DNA of 12,500 nt from Chrysomallon squamiferum (Eukaryota; Mollusca; Gastropoda; Neomphalida; Peltospiridae): contig CM022678.1 in NCBI GenBank assembly GCA_012295275.1, positions 8,483,534 through 8,496,033 on the forward strand. The letters are read 5' to 3'. This document shows, one piece after another, positions 1 through 9,302 of this stretch. The notes under the pieces were generated by a model. It searched no databases and was not told the DNA's origin. It worked only from the letters and a program-made list of their open reading frames with translations. The stretch's first letter is position 1. Every line of letters starts with the position of its first letter. The position numbers and the translations under genes are program-made.

Positions 1-33
1 TCAGAAGTGAAATGTGGTCTCCCTTTTTAGCTG

Positions 34-36
34 AAA

Positions 37-116
<80 letters not shown>
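34..116. repeat. (AAAT)n followed by (AAT)n microsatellite
   Basis: About twelve tandem AAAT units run from 34 to 84. They switch without a gap to AAT/TAA units up to 116. The change from a four-base to a three-base unit needs only the loss of one A, so one array probably grew out of the other. No coding meaning. Confidence 0.97.
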
Positions 117-339
117 GAATTAGTATTTAGTACTACTACTATTAATAAAGACATACATACAATTTGAAGAGTTATAGAATTTATTTTATCAACTAAATGT
201 AAAATCGGAGTAGAAAATTGTTATAGATAAAATGTCCTCTATTTCTTTATGCTGCGATGGTTAATAAATAAAAATTTATAGTTAAATAATCACTATATCT
301 TTTTAAATTATTTTATTGTAATCGATCTAAACACAGCTG

Positions 340-345
340 ACTCAC
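340..345 (-). promoter_or_regulatory. candidate 5' splice donor of the RING exon
   Basis: On the minus strand the exon reads into GTGAGT at 345-340, which matches the core of the metazoan donor consensus, although the preceding bases are TTT rather than CAG. It lies just after the TRIM-like post-RING segment, where family similarity ends, and would interrupt a codon after its first base. No RNA evidence is available. Confidence 0.4.
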
Positions 346-630
346 AAAACTTTGAATGTTGTATTTTGTTAATGGCGTCCACCAGTGGCCTGTTAATAGA
401 GAACTGAGCTGCCCATGTTTTCACTGGTTTCGTGCTATCTGGAATGTGGACATTCTGTCTGCATATCGGGCAGGAGATATGTGTGTCGTTGTTATGGTAT
501 TTTTGCTGATGTAATTTTCAAGGCATTTAGAACAGAACGAGTGTCCACATGGTAGACTTCTGGGTTTGTCGAAAACGTCCAAACAGAGCGAGCACGAAAT
601 ACCGTCATCCGAGTTTGAAGCTGTTGCCAT
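346..630 (-). CDS. TRIM-type C3HC4 RING-finger exon, partial, with an apparent frameshift
   Basis: Probable N-terminal exon of a TRIM-like E3 ubiquitin ligase. In that family the RING binds two zinc ions and recruits the E2 enzyme. Reading from ATG 630-628, residues form C13-x2-C16-x11-C28-x-H30-x2-C33-x2-C36, including the typical PCGHSFCSKC core. The last cysteine pair (CPIC, codons 472-470 and 463-461) is present but in another frame. The original frame stops at TGA 423-421. One missing A in the A5 run at 504-500, after codon 43, would join the frames. The second frame then carries a post-RING stretch with KPVKTWAAQF and INRPLVDAI, like the segment after the RING in TRIM proteins. I end the exon at 346 because GTGAGT at 345-340 is a strong donor; without splicing this frame stops at 310-308. 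The ATG has G at -3 and +4. The poly-Leu run that extends the ORF upstream is only the (AAT)n array, so I exclude it. No B-box is visible. It may be a live gene with a sequence error or a recent pseudogene. Confidence 0.68.
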
Positions 631-632
631 AT

Positions 633-635
633 CTG

Positions 636-650
<15 letters not shown>
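633..650 (-). promoter_or_regulatory. candidate 3' splice acceptor built from a microsatellite
   Basis: Three bases before the RING start codon the minus strand reads ...TTATTATTCACAG, with AG at 634-633. The T-containing upstream tract is the (TTA)n array itself. This would splice a 5' untranslated exon onto the start codon. An unspliced start is also possible. Confidence 0.33.
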
Positions 651-698
<48 letters not shown>

Positions 699-723
699 GT
701 AGTAGTAGTAGTAGTAGTAGTAG
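639..723. repeat. (AAT)n-(TAG)n compound microsatellite
   Basis: About twenty AAT units to about 697, then nine TAG units to 723. It lies directly upstream of the RING exon on its strand. Read on the minus strand it gives a long leucine run in the same frame as the RING, which is an artefact of TTA/CTA repeats rather than protein. Confidence 0.97.
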
Positions 724-1193
724 TTCCACTAAATTCCACTAATGGTATATACAAATAAATAAATGAAATGAAATATATAAACTTGCGAATACAACACTGA
801 TAATATTATAAATAAACTAAAAAAAACCTGTTTATTTATTTATTTAATCTTGTTTGTGAAATAAAAGTGCATTACGAACTTGTGACGTCACTCTTAATTT
901 GAGAAGGAAGACGACAGTCTGTGGTAAATTGCGGTCGACAATACTAATATAATAAACGAAGTCGTCTGTAATAAATAGTATGAAGCAAAGAAAAACTCAC
1001 ACAAGAAAACCGACCAACAAACTCAACATATGTGAGTATCCATGAATGCTGCAAGTTAATTTATCACACCACTAGAAAAGAAATCGTTTCTCGCAATGTG
1101 ACGACCTACTTTTCTTGATAATCGCATACGACGCACATACAGTAATCGTGGAATTGACTTTGAAAATGATATTTTGAAATATCTTAGAACACG
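724..1193. other. AT-rich unique DNA, no gene seen
   Basis: No ORF of interest on either strand. It contains a short (TTTA)4 near 830-846 and a perfect CRE palindrome at 883-890. If the RING gene has an upstream non-coding exon, it would lie here or further right. Minus-strand donor-like GTGAGT (plus-strand ACTCAC near 996) and GTAAGT (plus-strand ACTTAC near 1321-1326) occur, but such hexamers are common by chance. Confidence 0.6.
883..890. promoter_or_regulatory. perfect CRE palindrome TGACGTCA
   Basis: Exact match to the full CREB/ATF binding palindrome. It lies about 250 bp upstream of the RING start codon on that gene's strand, so it could be promoter-proximal. Function is not shown by sequence alone. 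Confidence 0.35.
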
Positions 1194-1198
1194 AATAA

Positions 1199-1274
<76 letters not shown>

Positions 1275-1316
1275 AAGAAGAAGAAGAAGAAGAATAACAA
1301 TAATAATAATAATAAA
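1194..1316. repeat. (AAT)n-(AAG)n-(AAT)n compound microsatellite
   Basis: AAT units to about 1244, about sixteen AAG units from 1245 to 1294, then AAT units again. The central AAG block differs from its flanks by one base per unit. That fits an AAG variant arising inside an AAT array and spreading by slippage. It yields isoleucine and arginine runs in one frame, which are not a protein. Confidence 0.97.
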
Positions 1317-1890
1317 TTTGACTTACTTAGTCTTGAGAAAAGAAAATTTTAGCAGCTGAAATAATGTGAACGCTTCTTCGTCTGCAATGTCAATTTACTC
1401 TTGCATTAGCGAAGCCCGGTTTTTACAGACGACACTTACTGAGCGGAAGATACCAATTCATGTAAAAAAAAGGGGTAGGAGCTTTGAAGTTTTCTATAAA
1501 AGTTTTGTTTCTTCTGATAAAAAATAATCGTGAAATTTGTTTCATTCTTGAGGTTAAGTAAACAGGATTAAAATTAACAACTACCTTAACATAGTTTGTG
1601 TATAGAATTAATTTTTAAAATGCTGGTTAGATTCTATCACACATGTTGTAATAATGGAGTAGCAACTGGCTTGTAGTTGGACAGAGAAAGATAATACATT
1701 TAGCCGCCAAAATTGTATCGTGTTTAAACTTGAACAGTGAAGTGGCGGGATCAGGTCTTTTCGTAAGATATATAAATAAACTATAATAATGAAAAACAGC
1801 ATACAAGGTGAATATATGATTTTAGTCATAACAATAAAATAATACTATATATTCCTTCTCTATATTATATAGTTTTATTTCATTCTGTTT
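1317..1890. other. AT-rich unique DNA, no gene seen
   Basis: ORFs here are short, have no recognisable domains, and are rich in codons expected from AT-rich DNA. I see no RNA gene, splice-site pattern or repeated block. Confidence 0.55.
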
Positions 1891-1911
1891 AAAATAAATA
1901 AATAAATAAAT
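1891..1911. repeat. (AAAT)5 microsatellite
   Basis: Five AAAT units in AT-rich sequence, the same motif as at 34-84 and near 10785-10802. Confidence 0.9.
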
Positions 1912-2245
1912 CGTATTAACGATTAAATTTATGTTATTATAATATTACATATTGTATTTTTTGACTAAACCAAGACAGAGCAATTCTCAAATGTTTGGTA
2001 ATGTGAGGTGAATTCAGGTATACACAAGCAGTGATATACTGCGGACATTCATAAGAAAAAAGAATGTAAATGCAGGCATTAAGGGAATTGTTCGATATGG
2101 TAGAAGCTGCCCCTTGACCGATACTGTACTGAATTCATTTTCAGATGTTGTTTTAATGAAACATTTGTAGCATTATAAAGCTACAGTATACTTTTATATG
2201 TTTATACAGTAGAATGTAATAAATAGTATAAAAGAAATCAGTTCC
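1912..2245. other. unique DNA, no gene seen
   Basis: No supported gene. A small perfect inverted repeat (GCAGT-GATAT-ACTGC, 2028-2042) is present, but it is too short to mean much. Confidence 0.5.
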
Positions 2246-2282
2246 CTCTCTCTCTCTCTCTCTCTGAGATACACCTGCATAT

Positions 2283-2345
<63 letters not shown>
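2246..2345. repeat. (CT)n ... (GT)n compound microsatellite
   Basis: (CT)n at 2246-2265 is followed by GAGATACACCT, then (GT)n from 2285 to 2345. The same GAGATACACCT directly follows the (CT)n array of the dispersed repeat at 12076, so this may be a small related fragment. Confidence 0.93.
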
Positions 2346-2346
<1 letters not shown>

Positions 2347-2800
2347 AACAAATCTCACTGAGTAGAATTATTATTTTATGACAGTATAAAACAAGTTCCC
2401 TGTATTAATTATTATGTGAAATGTGGTGATAATGTACAGCTGATTCGCATTCTGTTTATCTACAGCTTCGTCAATAAATTTACAAAAATAAACGTAAATT
2501 ATTGTAACACGTTGCTGTTACTTTCTTTTTTTGTTACAAAGGCATTGTGTTGTTGTTGTTTGTTTTTGTTTTTTTATTTATATATTTGTCATTTCAATCT
2601 TTTCTTTACTGGGGAAAATTTATAAACACATATTTTTTCCCTGGAAAGAAAAGGTCGGAATGACAAAGTGAAATATCCGACTTTTTTTCAGTTAAGAGCA
2701 TCTAGGGCAGAAATAAAAAAAGAAAAAAAAAGTAAAAGAAAAATATCTTGAATATGGCTACTGTAAGGACATAAACTCTCCATTCACCGCATAACCTAAT
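2346..2800. other. AT-rich unique DNA, no gene seen
   Basis: Contains T-rich and A-rich stretches (about 2520-2600 and 2710-2745). The ORF at 2416-2625 is made of codons from these tracts and has no recognisable feature. Confidence 0.5.
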
Positions 2801-2812
2801 TTGAAATTGGTT

Positions 2813-2860
2813 AACATAACATTTTATTTGTTTACTGAAGCGAAACCTACTATGTTGTTT
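2813..2860 (+). repeat. short interspersed repeat D, diverged copy 1
   Basis: The core GTTTACTGAAGCGAAACCTA matches the two better-preserved copies at 3164-3265 and 10245-10338 with a few substitutions. This is the shortest and most diverged of the three. Confidence 0.6.
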
Positions 2861-3163
2861 GTTTGCTGGTGTGAACGATAGAACAAGTTACGAGTGTTTT
2901 ATAATGACAGATTTCTTCACGAGAACATACTCCACATAGAAAGATGATGTAGATAAATCGACTTGTTAAATAAAGAAATGAAATGCATTAGAATTAAACA
3001 AACACAATACAAACGTACAGTTGGTCACGTTTCAACATAATTTATTTCAGTATTAAACTAATTTCCCGATCTAACATATTATAATATATGATACTGGGTA
3101 TAATTAAGAGAAAGAGAAAAATGAAATACAAGATTAGACGTAAAAAGAGGTGTTCATGCAGTG

Positions 3164-3265
3164 TTCATACCCTACAAGTTCAGTTTACAGAAGTTTACAT
3201 TCTGTTTGTTTACCGAGGCGAAACCTACTTGACTCTGTTTAGTCACGTTTTGAATTCACGCAGTT
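3164..3265 (+). repeat. short interspersed repeat D, copy 2
   Basis: Shares with 10245-10338 a roughly 95-bp block: TTCATACCC, then AGTTCAGTTTA or a near match, then a long near-identical stretch with GTTTACCGAGGCGAAAC, and TTTAGTCACGTTTTGAAT. Both copies lie in the same orientation. No promoter boxes, poly(A) tail or inverted ends are seen, so the family class is unknown. Confidence 0.82.
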
Positions 3266-3376
3266 ACACTGACTACAGAGGAATGTAGGTTTTAACAACA
3301 AAAACACAACTCAAACAAAAGATCAGATTTTGTGAAAATTTATAATAATACTAGTTTTTGTTATCGTGTCATTATG

Positions 3377-3461
<85 letters not shown>
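3377..3461. repeat. (ATT)n-(GTT)n compound microsatellite
   Basis: ATT units to 3430 switch to about ten GTT units to 3461. As at 639-723 and 1194-1316, the two blocks differ by a single base per unit. Confidence 0.96.
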
Positions 3462-3462
<1 letters not shown>

Positions 3463-3518
3463 GTTATTGTTGTCATGGTGCCAATGGCTAAAGTGCTCAT
3501 AACCACTGTCTAGAGCCT

Positions 3519-3813
3519 ATGAGAGGGATTCGTGTAATACTACACTCATAACACACCGACAGCTTAAGTTTTTTAATTTAGAAACATAGTTTGTAATAAT
3601 ACAATTAAGAAAGATAAGAAGAGCAACTAAATTATTTGCGGGTTTTGGGAAAGCTAATATAAAAAACGGAATCAGTCAACTGAAACGTATTTAGAGAATA
3701 ATAATTATATTATAAGTTTTAAGTTGTGTATGTCTGTGTTACTCCCTCTCCGTGTGTGAGCGCGCGCGCGCGCGTGTGTGTGCATTTGTGTGTGTGTGGC
3801 TGTGAGTGCATGC

Positions 3814-3871
<58 letters not shown>

Positions 3872-3923
3872 GTGTGTGTGTGAAACATATACGCCTTTGG
3901 TGAGACAGATTACACCGCAAAAT
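3519..3923 (+). repeat. dispersed repeat module 1, copy C
   Basis: Aligns with 11396-11710 along its length. Landmarks are GAGAGGGATT, GTGTAATACTACACTCAT, CAGCTTAAGTTT, GTAATAATACAA, CAACTAAATTATTT, ACGGAATCA, an internal (GT)n array, and CAGATTACAC-GCAAAAT. By eye the unique parts are about 80-85% identical, with several indels. Similarity stops at 3923, exactly where the other copy passes into module 2. No coding capacity, terminal repeats or target duplication seen. Confidence 0.85.
3760..3882. repeat. (GC)7 and interrupted (GT)n array inside module 1
   Basis: An alternating GC run at 3760-3774 continues into GT repeats, an interrupted section, and a clean (TG)n array from about 3816 to 3882 with one CG. 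Alternating purine-pyrimidine DNA of this kind, with CG at its core, is the classic Z-DNA-prone composition. Confidence 0.95.
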
Positions 3924-4274
3924 GACAGAACCAAAACAAGCGAGAAAAATATCTAACCGTACACCGCTGTCAAAAGCTTGTCAAAGCAAGGTCAGAATTT
4001 TCAGGTTCAGTAAGCTCTATTTCATAAAAGGGCCCACCGGACTGTGCAAAGATTACAAAGTATTGTATTCCTGTAGATATCAATGAAAGAGTCGAAATCA
4101 AAGAGCAAGAGAAACCAGCTTAGACTGACAAATTTTAAAATATTCTATTTTTCTAGTGTTTATACTTGTTTTTATTTTCTCTATTTCATATATAGATCAT
4201 ACTATATTAAGTCTATACAATAATTATTACTTTACTAAAATTGTTTACAGCTAGCATACAGAAGAGAAATGTAA
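3924..4274. other. unique DNA, no gene seen
   Basis: No ORF or repeat family recognised. By the nested-insertion idea described for module 2, the beginning of this stretch (GACAGAACC...) may be the true continuation of module 1. Confidence 0.45.
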
Positions 4275-4567
4275 CTACTAAAACACTGTAATGTTACTGA
4301 TAATACTACAACTAATAATGCTACAACAGCCACTGCAAAAACAAATACTTCAACTACAACTACAACTACCAGAACAACTGCTGCTGTAGTAACTAATAAT
4401 TCTACTACAGCTACTACAACGACAAATACTGACACTACAAGTACTACAACAGCTACTACTGCTTCTATGACGACTGACACAATTAACAGTGCAACTACAA
4501 CTACAACGACGAATAATTCTGCTGCAATATTTCCACTACAACTATTACAACACGTACAACTGCTACT
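4275..4567 (+). repeat. degenerate ACT/ACA-rich tract with a threonine-rich open frame
   Basis: A diverged trinucleotide tract based on ACT, ACA, AAT and GCT. One forward frame is open from 4275, after TAA 4272-4274, to TGA 4569-4571. It reads mostly Thr with Asn, Ala and Ser, mucin-like in composition. Frames made of ACN codons rarely meet stops, so openness alone is weak evidence. Near 4535-4550 the threonine frame shifts by one base, after which it continues in the 72-bp repeats. Confidence 0.7.
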
Positions 4568-5035
4568 ATGACTACTACAACAACTAACAATTGCACTACA
4601 AAGGTAAATGATCTTATTACAACAACTACAACTGCTACTATGACCACTACAACAACTAACAATTATACTACAAAGGTAAATTATCTTATTACAACAACTA
4701 CAACTGCTACTATGACTACTACAACAACTAACAATTCTACTACAAAGGTAAATTATATTATTACAACAACTACAACTGCTACTATGACTACTACAACAAC
4801 TAACAATTCTACTAAAATTATCTTATTACAACAACTACAACTGCTACTATGACTACTACAATAACTAACAATTCTACTACAAAGGTAAATTATATTATTA
4901 CAAGTACAACTGCTACTATGACTACTAGAACAACTAACAATTCTACTACAAAGCTAATTCATATTATTACAACAACTACAACTGCTACTATGACTACTAG
5001 AACAACTAACAATTCTGAATCAAAGGTAAACGATA
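4568..5035 (+). repeat. 72-bp tandem repeat encoding threonine-rich 24-residue units
   Basis: Units begin with ATGACTACTA or a close variant at 4568, 4640, 4712, 4784, 4849, 4918 and 4990. Periods are 72, 72, 72, 65, 69 and 72, and the last unit is incomplete. Each unit reads as Met, a Thr run, Asn-Asn, Thr-Thr-Lys-Val-Asn, Ile, a Thr run, Ala-Thr. A 7-base deletion near 4815 breaks the frame, while a 3-base deletion near 4900 keeps it. Most units contain AAAGGTAAA, which resembles a splice donor. There is no signal peptide or flanking domain, so it is either a fossil mucin-like coding repeat or a plain minisatellite with an accidental frame. Confidence 0.88.
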
Positions 5036-5126
5036 GATCTGCTTCCATAAAAGTCTAAAAGAAACTGTTATTTTCTTTACTGTTGATACAGAGATATGAA
5101 TGTGCATTGTATGTATATCTATATGA

Positions 5127-5879
<753 letters not shown>

Positions 5880-5985
5880 AATTCCCAGATACTTTCGCTT
5901 TAAATCGCTAATTCCCAAACACTTAAAGAATACAATAGCTCTATTGTCAATCGCTCAAACTGACAATCGCTATGTATGAATCGCT
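5880..5985 (+). repeat. degenerate short repeats with AATCGCT
   Basis: AATTCCCA followed by A/C-rich bases and ACTT occurs near 5880 and 5910, about 30 bp apart. AATCGCT recurs at 5903, 5949, 5965 and 5979, twice followed by CAAA. This looks like decayed tandem repetition, with no further function visible. Confidence 0.45.
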
Positions 5986-6239
5986 CAAAATGTAGTCACC
6001 GAAGATCTCGACACTTAAAATAAAATGAACAATGAAAACTAAAAAAGCTGACAGTATTTTCCAAACATATTAGTAAAATTTTAAAGGCCTTTTCTCGCAG
6101 TTTTATTTTTCTGATAGATGAATATTTGGTTTCGGACCTGTACTAAATGTTTAATATGTGTTTTTAATTCATGCGGAATTGTTTTTAAGATAATGATACT
6201 GTCGCTACGCTCGCTTCTGCTTAGGATACAACTTTAGGA

Positions 6240-6351
6240 TACAACATAATGGAAACCCGAAATGTCGCCAAAATGGCGCTCGGTAAATTGCAGGAGGATC
6301 GCAAAATCGTGATTTATCATCTTGCTTGCCGCCATTTTTCTTCGTGTTGTA
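6240..6351. repeat. small inverted-repeat element, about 110 bp
   Basis: TACAACA at 6240-6246 is inverted as TGTTGTA at 6345-6351. Inside it, AAAATGGCG at 6270-6278 is inverted as CGCCATTTT at 6330-6338. The arms are imperfect and I see no target-site duplication. It could be a MITE-like remnant. The inner arms also resemble the YY1 core (AAAATGGCGGC), perfectly so at 6328-6338. Confidence 0.4.
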
Positions 6352-6353
6352 AT

Positions 6354-6371
6354 TATATATATATATATATA
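6354..6371. repeat. short (AT)n microsatellite
   Basis: Nine AT units, directly after the small inverted-repeat element. Confidence 0.9.
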
Positions 6372-6501
6372 AATTACTTATTTAGAAAAAAGAAAGAAAA
6401 AAGTTAACCGATTTCATTTACAATGGAATGTATTGCATACTTTGTCTGTCTGAATAATAAAAATATTAATCTCATTTTGAAAAGAGAATTTCAGTTTTCC
6501 T
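6372..6501. other. AT-rich unique DNA
   Basis: Nothing recognisable. It leads into the transposon-like end that follows. Confidence 0.45.
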
Positions 6502-6563
6502 GAATCGATATATCGTATCGGGGTTCTTATATCGTAATACGAGTCTGTATCGTTACAGCCCTT
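6502..6563 (-). mobile_element. candidate end of a hAT-type DNA transposon
   Basis: On the minus strand it begins CAAGGGCTGTAACGATACA and continues with several scattered TATCG/CGATA motifs within 60 bp. hAT elements commonly begin CAGGG or CAGGGCTGTAAC and carry short subterminal repeats that bind the transposase. No matching opposite end, 8-bp target duplication or transposase is found in the window. It is best read as a truncated or solo end. Strand is a guess. Confidence 0.4.
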
Positions 6564-6838
6564 GTTTATATGTGTGTGTGATGTGCGTGATGTGCGTACG
6601 AGCGTGCTTTGAAGCAGATAGGCAAACTGAAGTAGCTAAAAATACCTTAATGATTAACATATATACCCCACTGTATATTCGTTGATCCTACGTTTTAAAT
6701 ATTTTATTTGTTAAAAAAAGATCTAGCTGTTTAGACTATTTATCCAGAACTAGTTTATGCTGTAGTTGCTGCTATTTTTCCTTTGTAAATTATAGTTACG
6801 ATTTATTCGGATGTCGACTATTAGCTAGGTGTTTGTTT
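6564..6838. other. unique DNA, no gene seen
   Basis: Short GT-rich stretch near 6568-6600 and otherwise unremarkable AT-rich sequence, ending in a poly(T) run at 6840-6857. Confidence 0.5.
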
Positions 6839-6983
6839 GTTTTTTTTTTTTTTTTTTAACCAACCACAGGTTCCTCAGTGGTGTGTGTGTGTACGTTTGT
6901 GTGTTTGTCAGTGTCTGTATGGTAGCTCTTTATTGGTGAACATGTTTCGCTATAACAGCAAAGGCAGTTAATCTTATAATGAC

Positions 6984-7589
<606 letters not shown>

Positions 7590-7705
7590 ACTGTATTATT
7601 GTGTACCGAATAAATCATTGTGTATATAAAATGTATCCTATATGGATATATATATGCATGTATGTATACATTTAGGAATGAATATGCTGTGTCTTATGTA
7701 TGTCT

Positions 7706-7742
7706 GATTCTAATCTGGAGCGCACTAGCACAGAAGTGCACT
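7706..7742 (+). repeat. short duplicated fragment, copy 1
   Basis: GATTCTAATCTGGA (7706-7719) and GAAGTGCACT (7733-7742), separated by 13 bases, recur at 8467-8480 and 8491-8500 with 10 bases between. The two copies bracket the minisatellite, the poly(T), and the (TA)n and first (GA)n arrays. Confidence 0.65.
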
Positions 7743-7807
7743 CACAAAGTCTGATGTCGCTGACGAGACTGGAAAGTGTGACATCCATTCCACCACACTT
7801 CTTAGAC

Positions 7808-8149
7808 GACAACATCACTCGACCACTGAGACAACATCACTCGACCACTGAGACAACATCACTCGACCACTGAGACAACATCACTGACCAATGACCACTG
7901 ACAACATCACCACTGAGACAACATCACTCGACCACTGAGACAACATCACTCGACCACTGAGACAACATCACTCGACCACTGAGACAACATCACTCGACCA
8001 CTGAGACAACATCACTCGACCACTGAGACAACATCACTCGACCACTGAGACAACATCACTCGACCACTGAGACAACATCACTCGACCACTGAGACAACAT
8101 CACTCGACCACTGAGACAACATCACTCGACCACTGAGACAACATACACT
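7808..8149 (+). repeat. 22-bp minisatellite, about 15 units
   Basis: The unit is ACAACATCACTCGACCACTGAG. CGACCAC recurs every 22 bases at 7820, 7842 and 7864, and then at ten positions from 7929 to 8127. A scrambled block lies between (about 7882-7917). The ten right-hand units appear identical, which points to recent expansion or gene-conversion-like homogenisation. The period is not a multiple of three and each strand meets stops, so it is not coding. Confidence 0.95.
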
Positions 8150-8157
8150 GACTCATC

Positions 8158-8159
<2 letters not shown>

Positions 8160-8199
<40 letters not shown>
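8160..8199. repeat. poly(T) run of 40
   Basis: A pure T run directly after the minisatellite, equivalent to poly(A) on the minus strand. It could be the tail of a minus-strand retro-insert, but no matching insert body is identified to its left. Confidence 0.95.
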
Positions 8200-8202
<3 letters not shown>

Positions 8203-8256
8203 TTTATTTTCTTGTTGGAAACCTGACCCTGTGACAATTAGCAGAATGTTTTTTAC

Positions 8257-8466
<210 letters not shown>

Positions 8467-8468
<2 letters not shown>

Positions 8469-8500
8469 TTCTAATCTGGATATATAGCATGAAGTGCACT
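8467..8500 (+). repeat. short duplicated fragment, copy 2
   Basis: Second copy of the fragment at 7706-7742, with the same two matching blocks in the same order and orientation. Confidence 0.65.
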
Positions 8501-8523
8501 AGAAAGATGAAAGAGAAAGATTC

Positions 8524-8524
<1 letters not shown>

Positions 8525-8620
<96 letters not shown>
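8525..8620. repeat. (GA)n microsatellite, 96 bp
   Basis: Uninterrupted AG repeats, separated from the previous GA array by unique sequence that contains the duplicated fragment. Confidence 0.98.
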
Positions 8621-8622
<2 letters not shown>

Positions 8623-8666
8623 TGTTTTGTATATTAGTCGGGAAGCATTGGTTTTCGCTGATTTAA

Positions 8667-8738
<72 letters not shown>
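8667..8738. repeat. (AAT)n microsatellite
   Basis: About 24 uninterrupted AAT units. Read as Tyr runs on the minus strand; no gene. Confidence 0.98.
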
Positions 8739-8739
<1 letters not shown>

Positions 8740-8924
8740 CACAAAAAGCAACTAGTTGTGATCATGGCCATCTAAAATGTTGTATTCGTGAAACCCAAGA
8801 ATAGTGGAGGCTGAAACCTTCATACAGACCAAACATGAGTTTACCTGTCTGTTTATTCACTGCTTCATAATGCATAGCTTAATATGTGATTATAGAATGA
8901 GTTTAATTAATTTACAGAGTGGCC

Positions 8925-8940
8925 TTATTATTATTATTAT

Positions 8941-9024
<84 letters not shown>

Positions 9025-9026
9025 CA
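8925..9026. repeat. (TTA)n-(TAG)n compound microsatellite
   Basis: Six TTA units change to about 28 TAG units from 8941. The serine run of the forward ORF is this array. Confidence 0.97.
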
Positions 9027-9057
9027 GTACATAACTTTCTTTGTTAATTTAAAAGTT

Positions 9058-9115
9058 AATAATAATAATAATAATATTTTTTTCCTGTTTATTAGATACC
9101 TTTGTTTAGTATTGT

Positions 9116-9166
<51 letters not shown>
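9058..9166. repeat. (AAT)6 and (CA)n microsatellites
   Basis: AAT units at 9058-9075, about 40 bp of AT-rich DNA, then (CA)n at 9119-9166. This closes the repeat nest. Confidence 0.95.
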
Positions 9167-9169
<3 letters not shown>

Positions 9170-9250
9170 GGTTTTTAAACTAATTAATTCAGTATATTAT
9201 AGTATATTTCTTTAGCTGACAAATCTGAACATATACTCTTTGTTTCCATG

Positions 9251-9302
9251 CCTGAATGAGAGAACAATTCTTAATTGTTTGACAATGTCATGTCCATTCA
9301 GG
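9251..9302 (+). other. nested hairpin at the head of module 2 (copy A)
   Basis: The outer stem is CCTGAATG (9251-9258) with CATTCAGG (9295-9302). Inside it lies AACAATT-CTT-AATTGTT (9263-9279), a perfect 7-bp hairpin. All arms are intact in the second copy (11721-11772) although two nearby bases differ there. Confidence 0.5.

Noticed and set aside
631-729. Poly-leucine N-terminal extension of the RING ORF on the minus strand
   Set aside because: It is the translation of the (CTA)n/(TTA)n array. A well-placed ATG at 630 and an acceptor-like AG at 634-633 give a better start.
2022-2043. Similarity to a cDNA-library adaptor (AAGCAGTG...)
   Set aside because: Only eight bases match and the flanks are ordinary genomic sequence, so contamination is not supported.
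4235-4480. Valine-rich minus-strand ORF
   Set aside because: Shadow of the ACT/ACA-rich tract on the other strand.
7808-8149. CRISPR array
   Set aside because: The 22-bp units are contiguous with no spacers, and the context is an animal genome.
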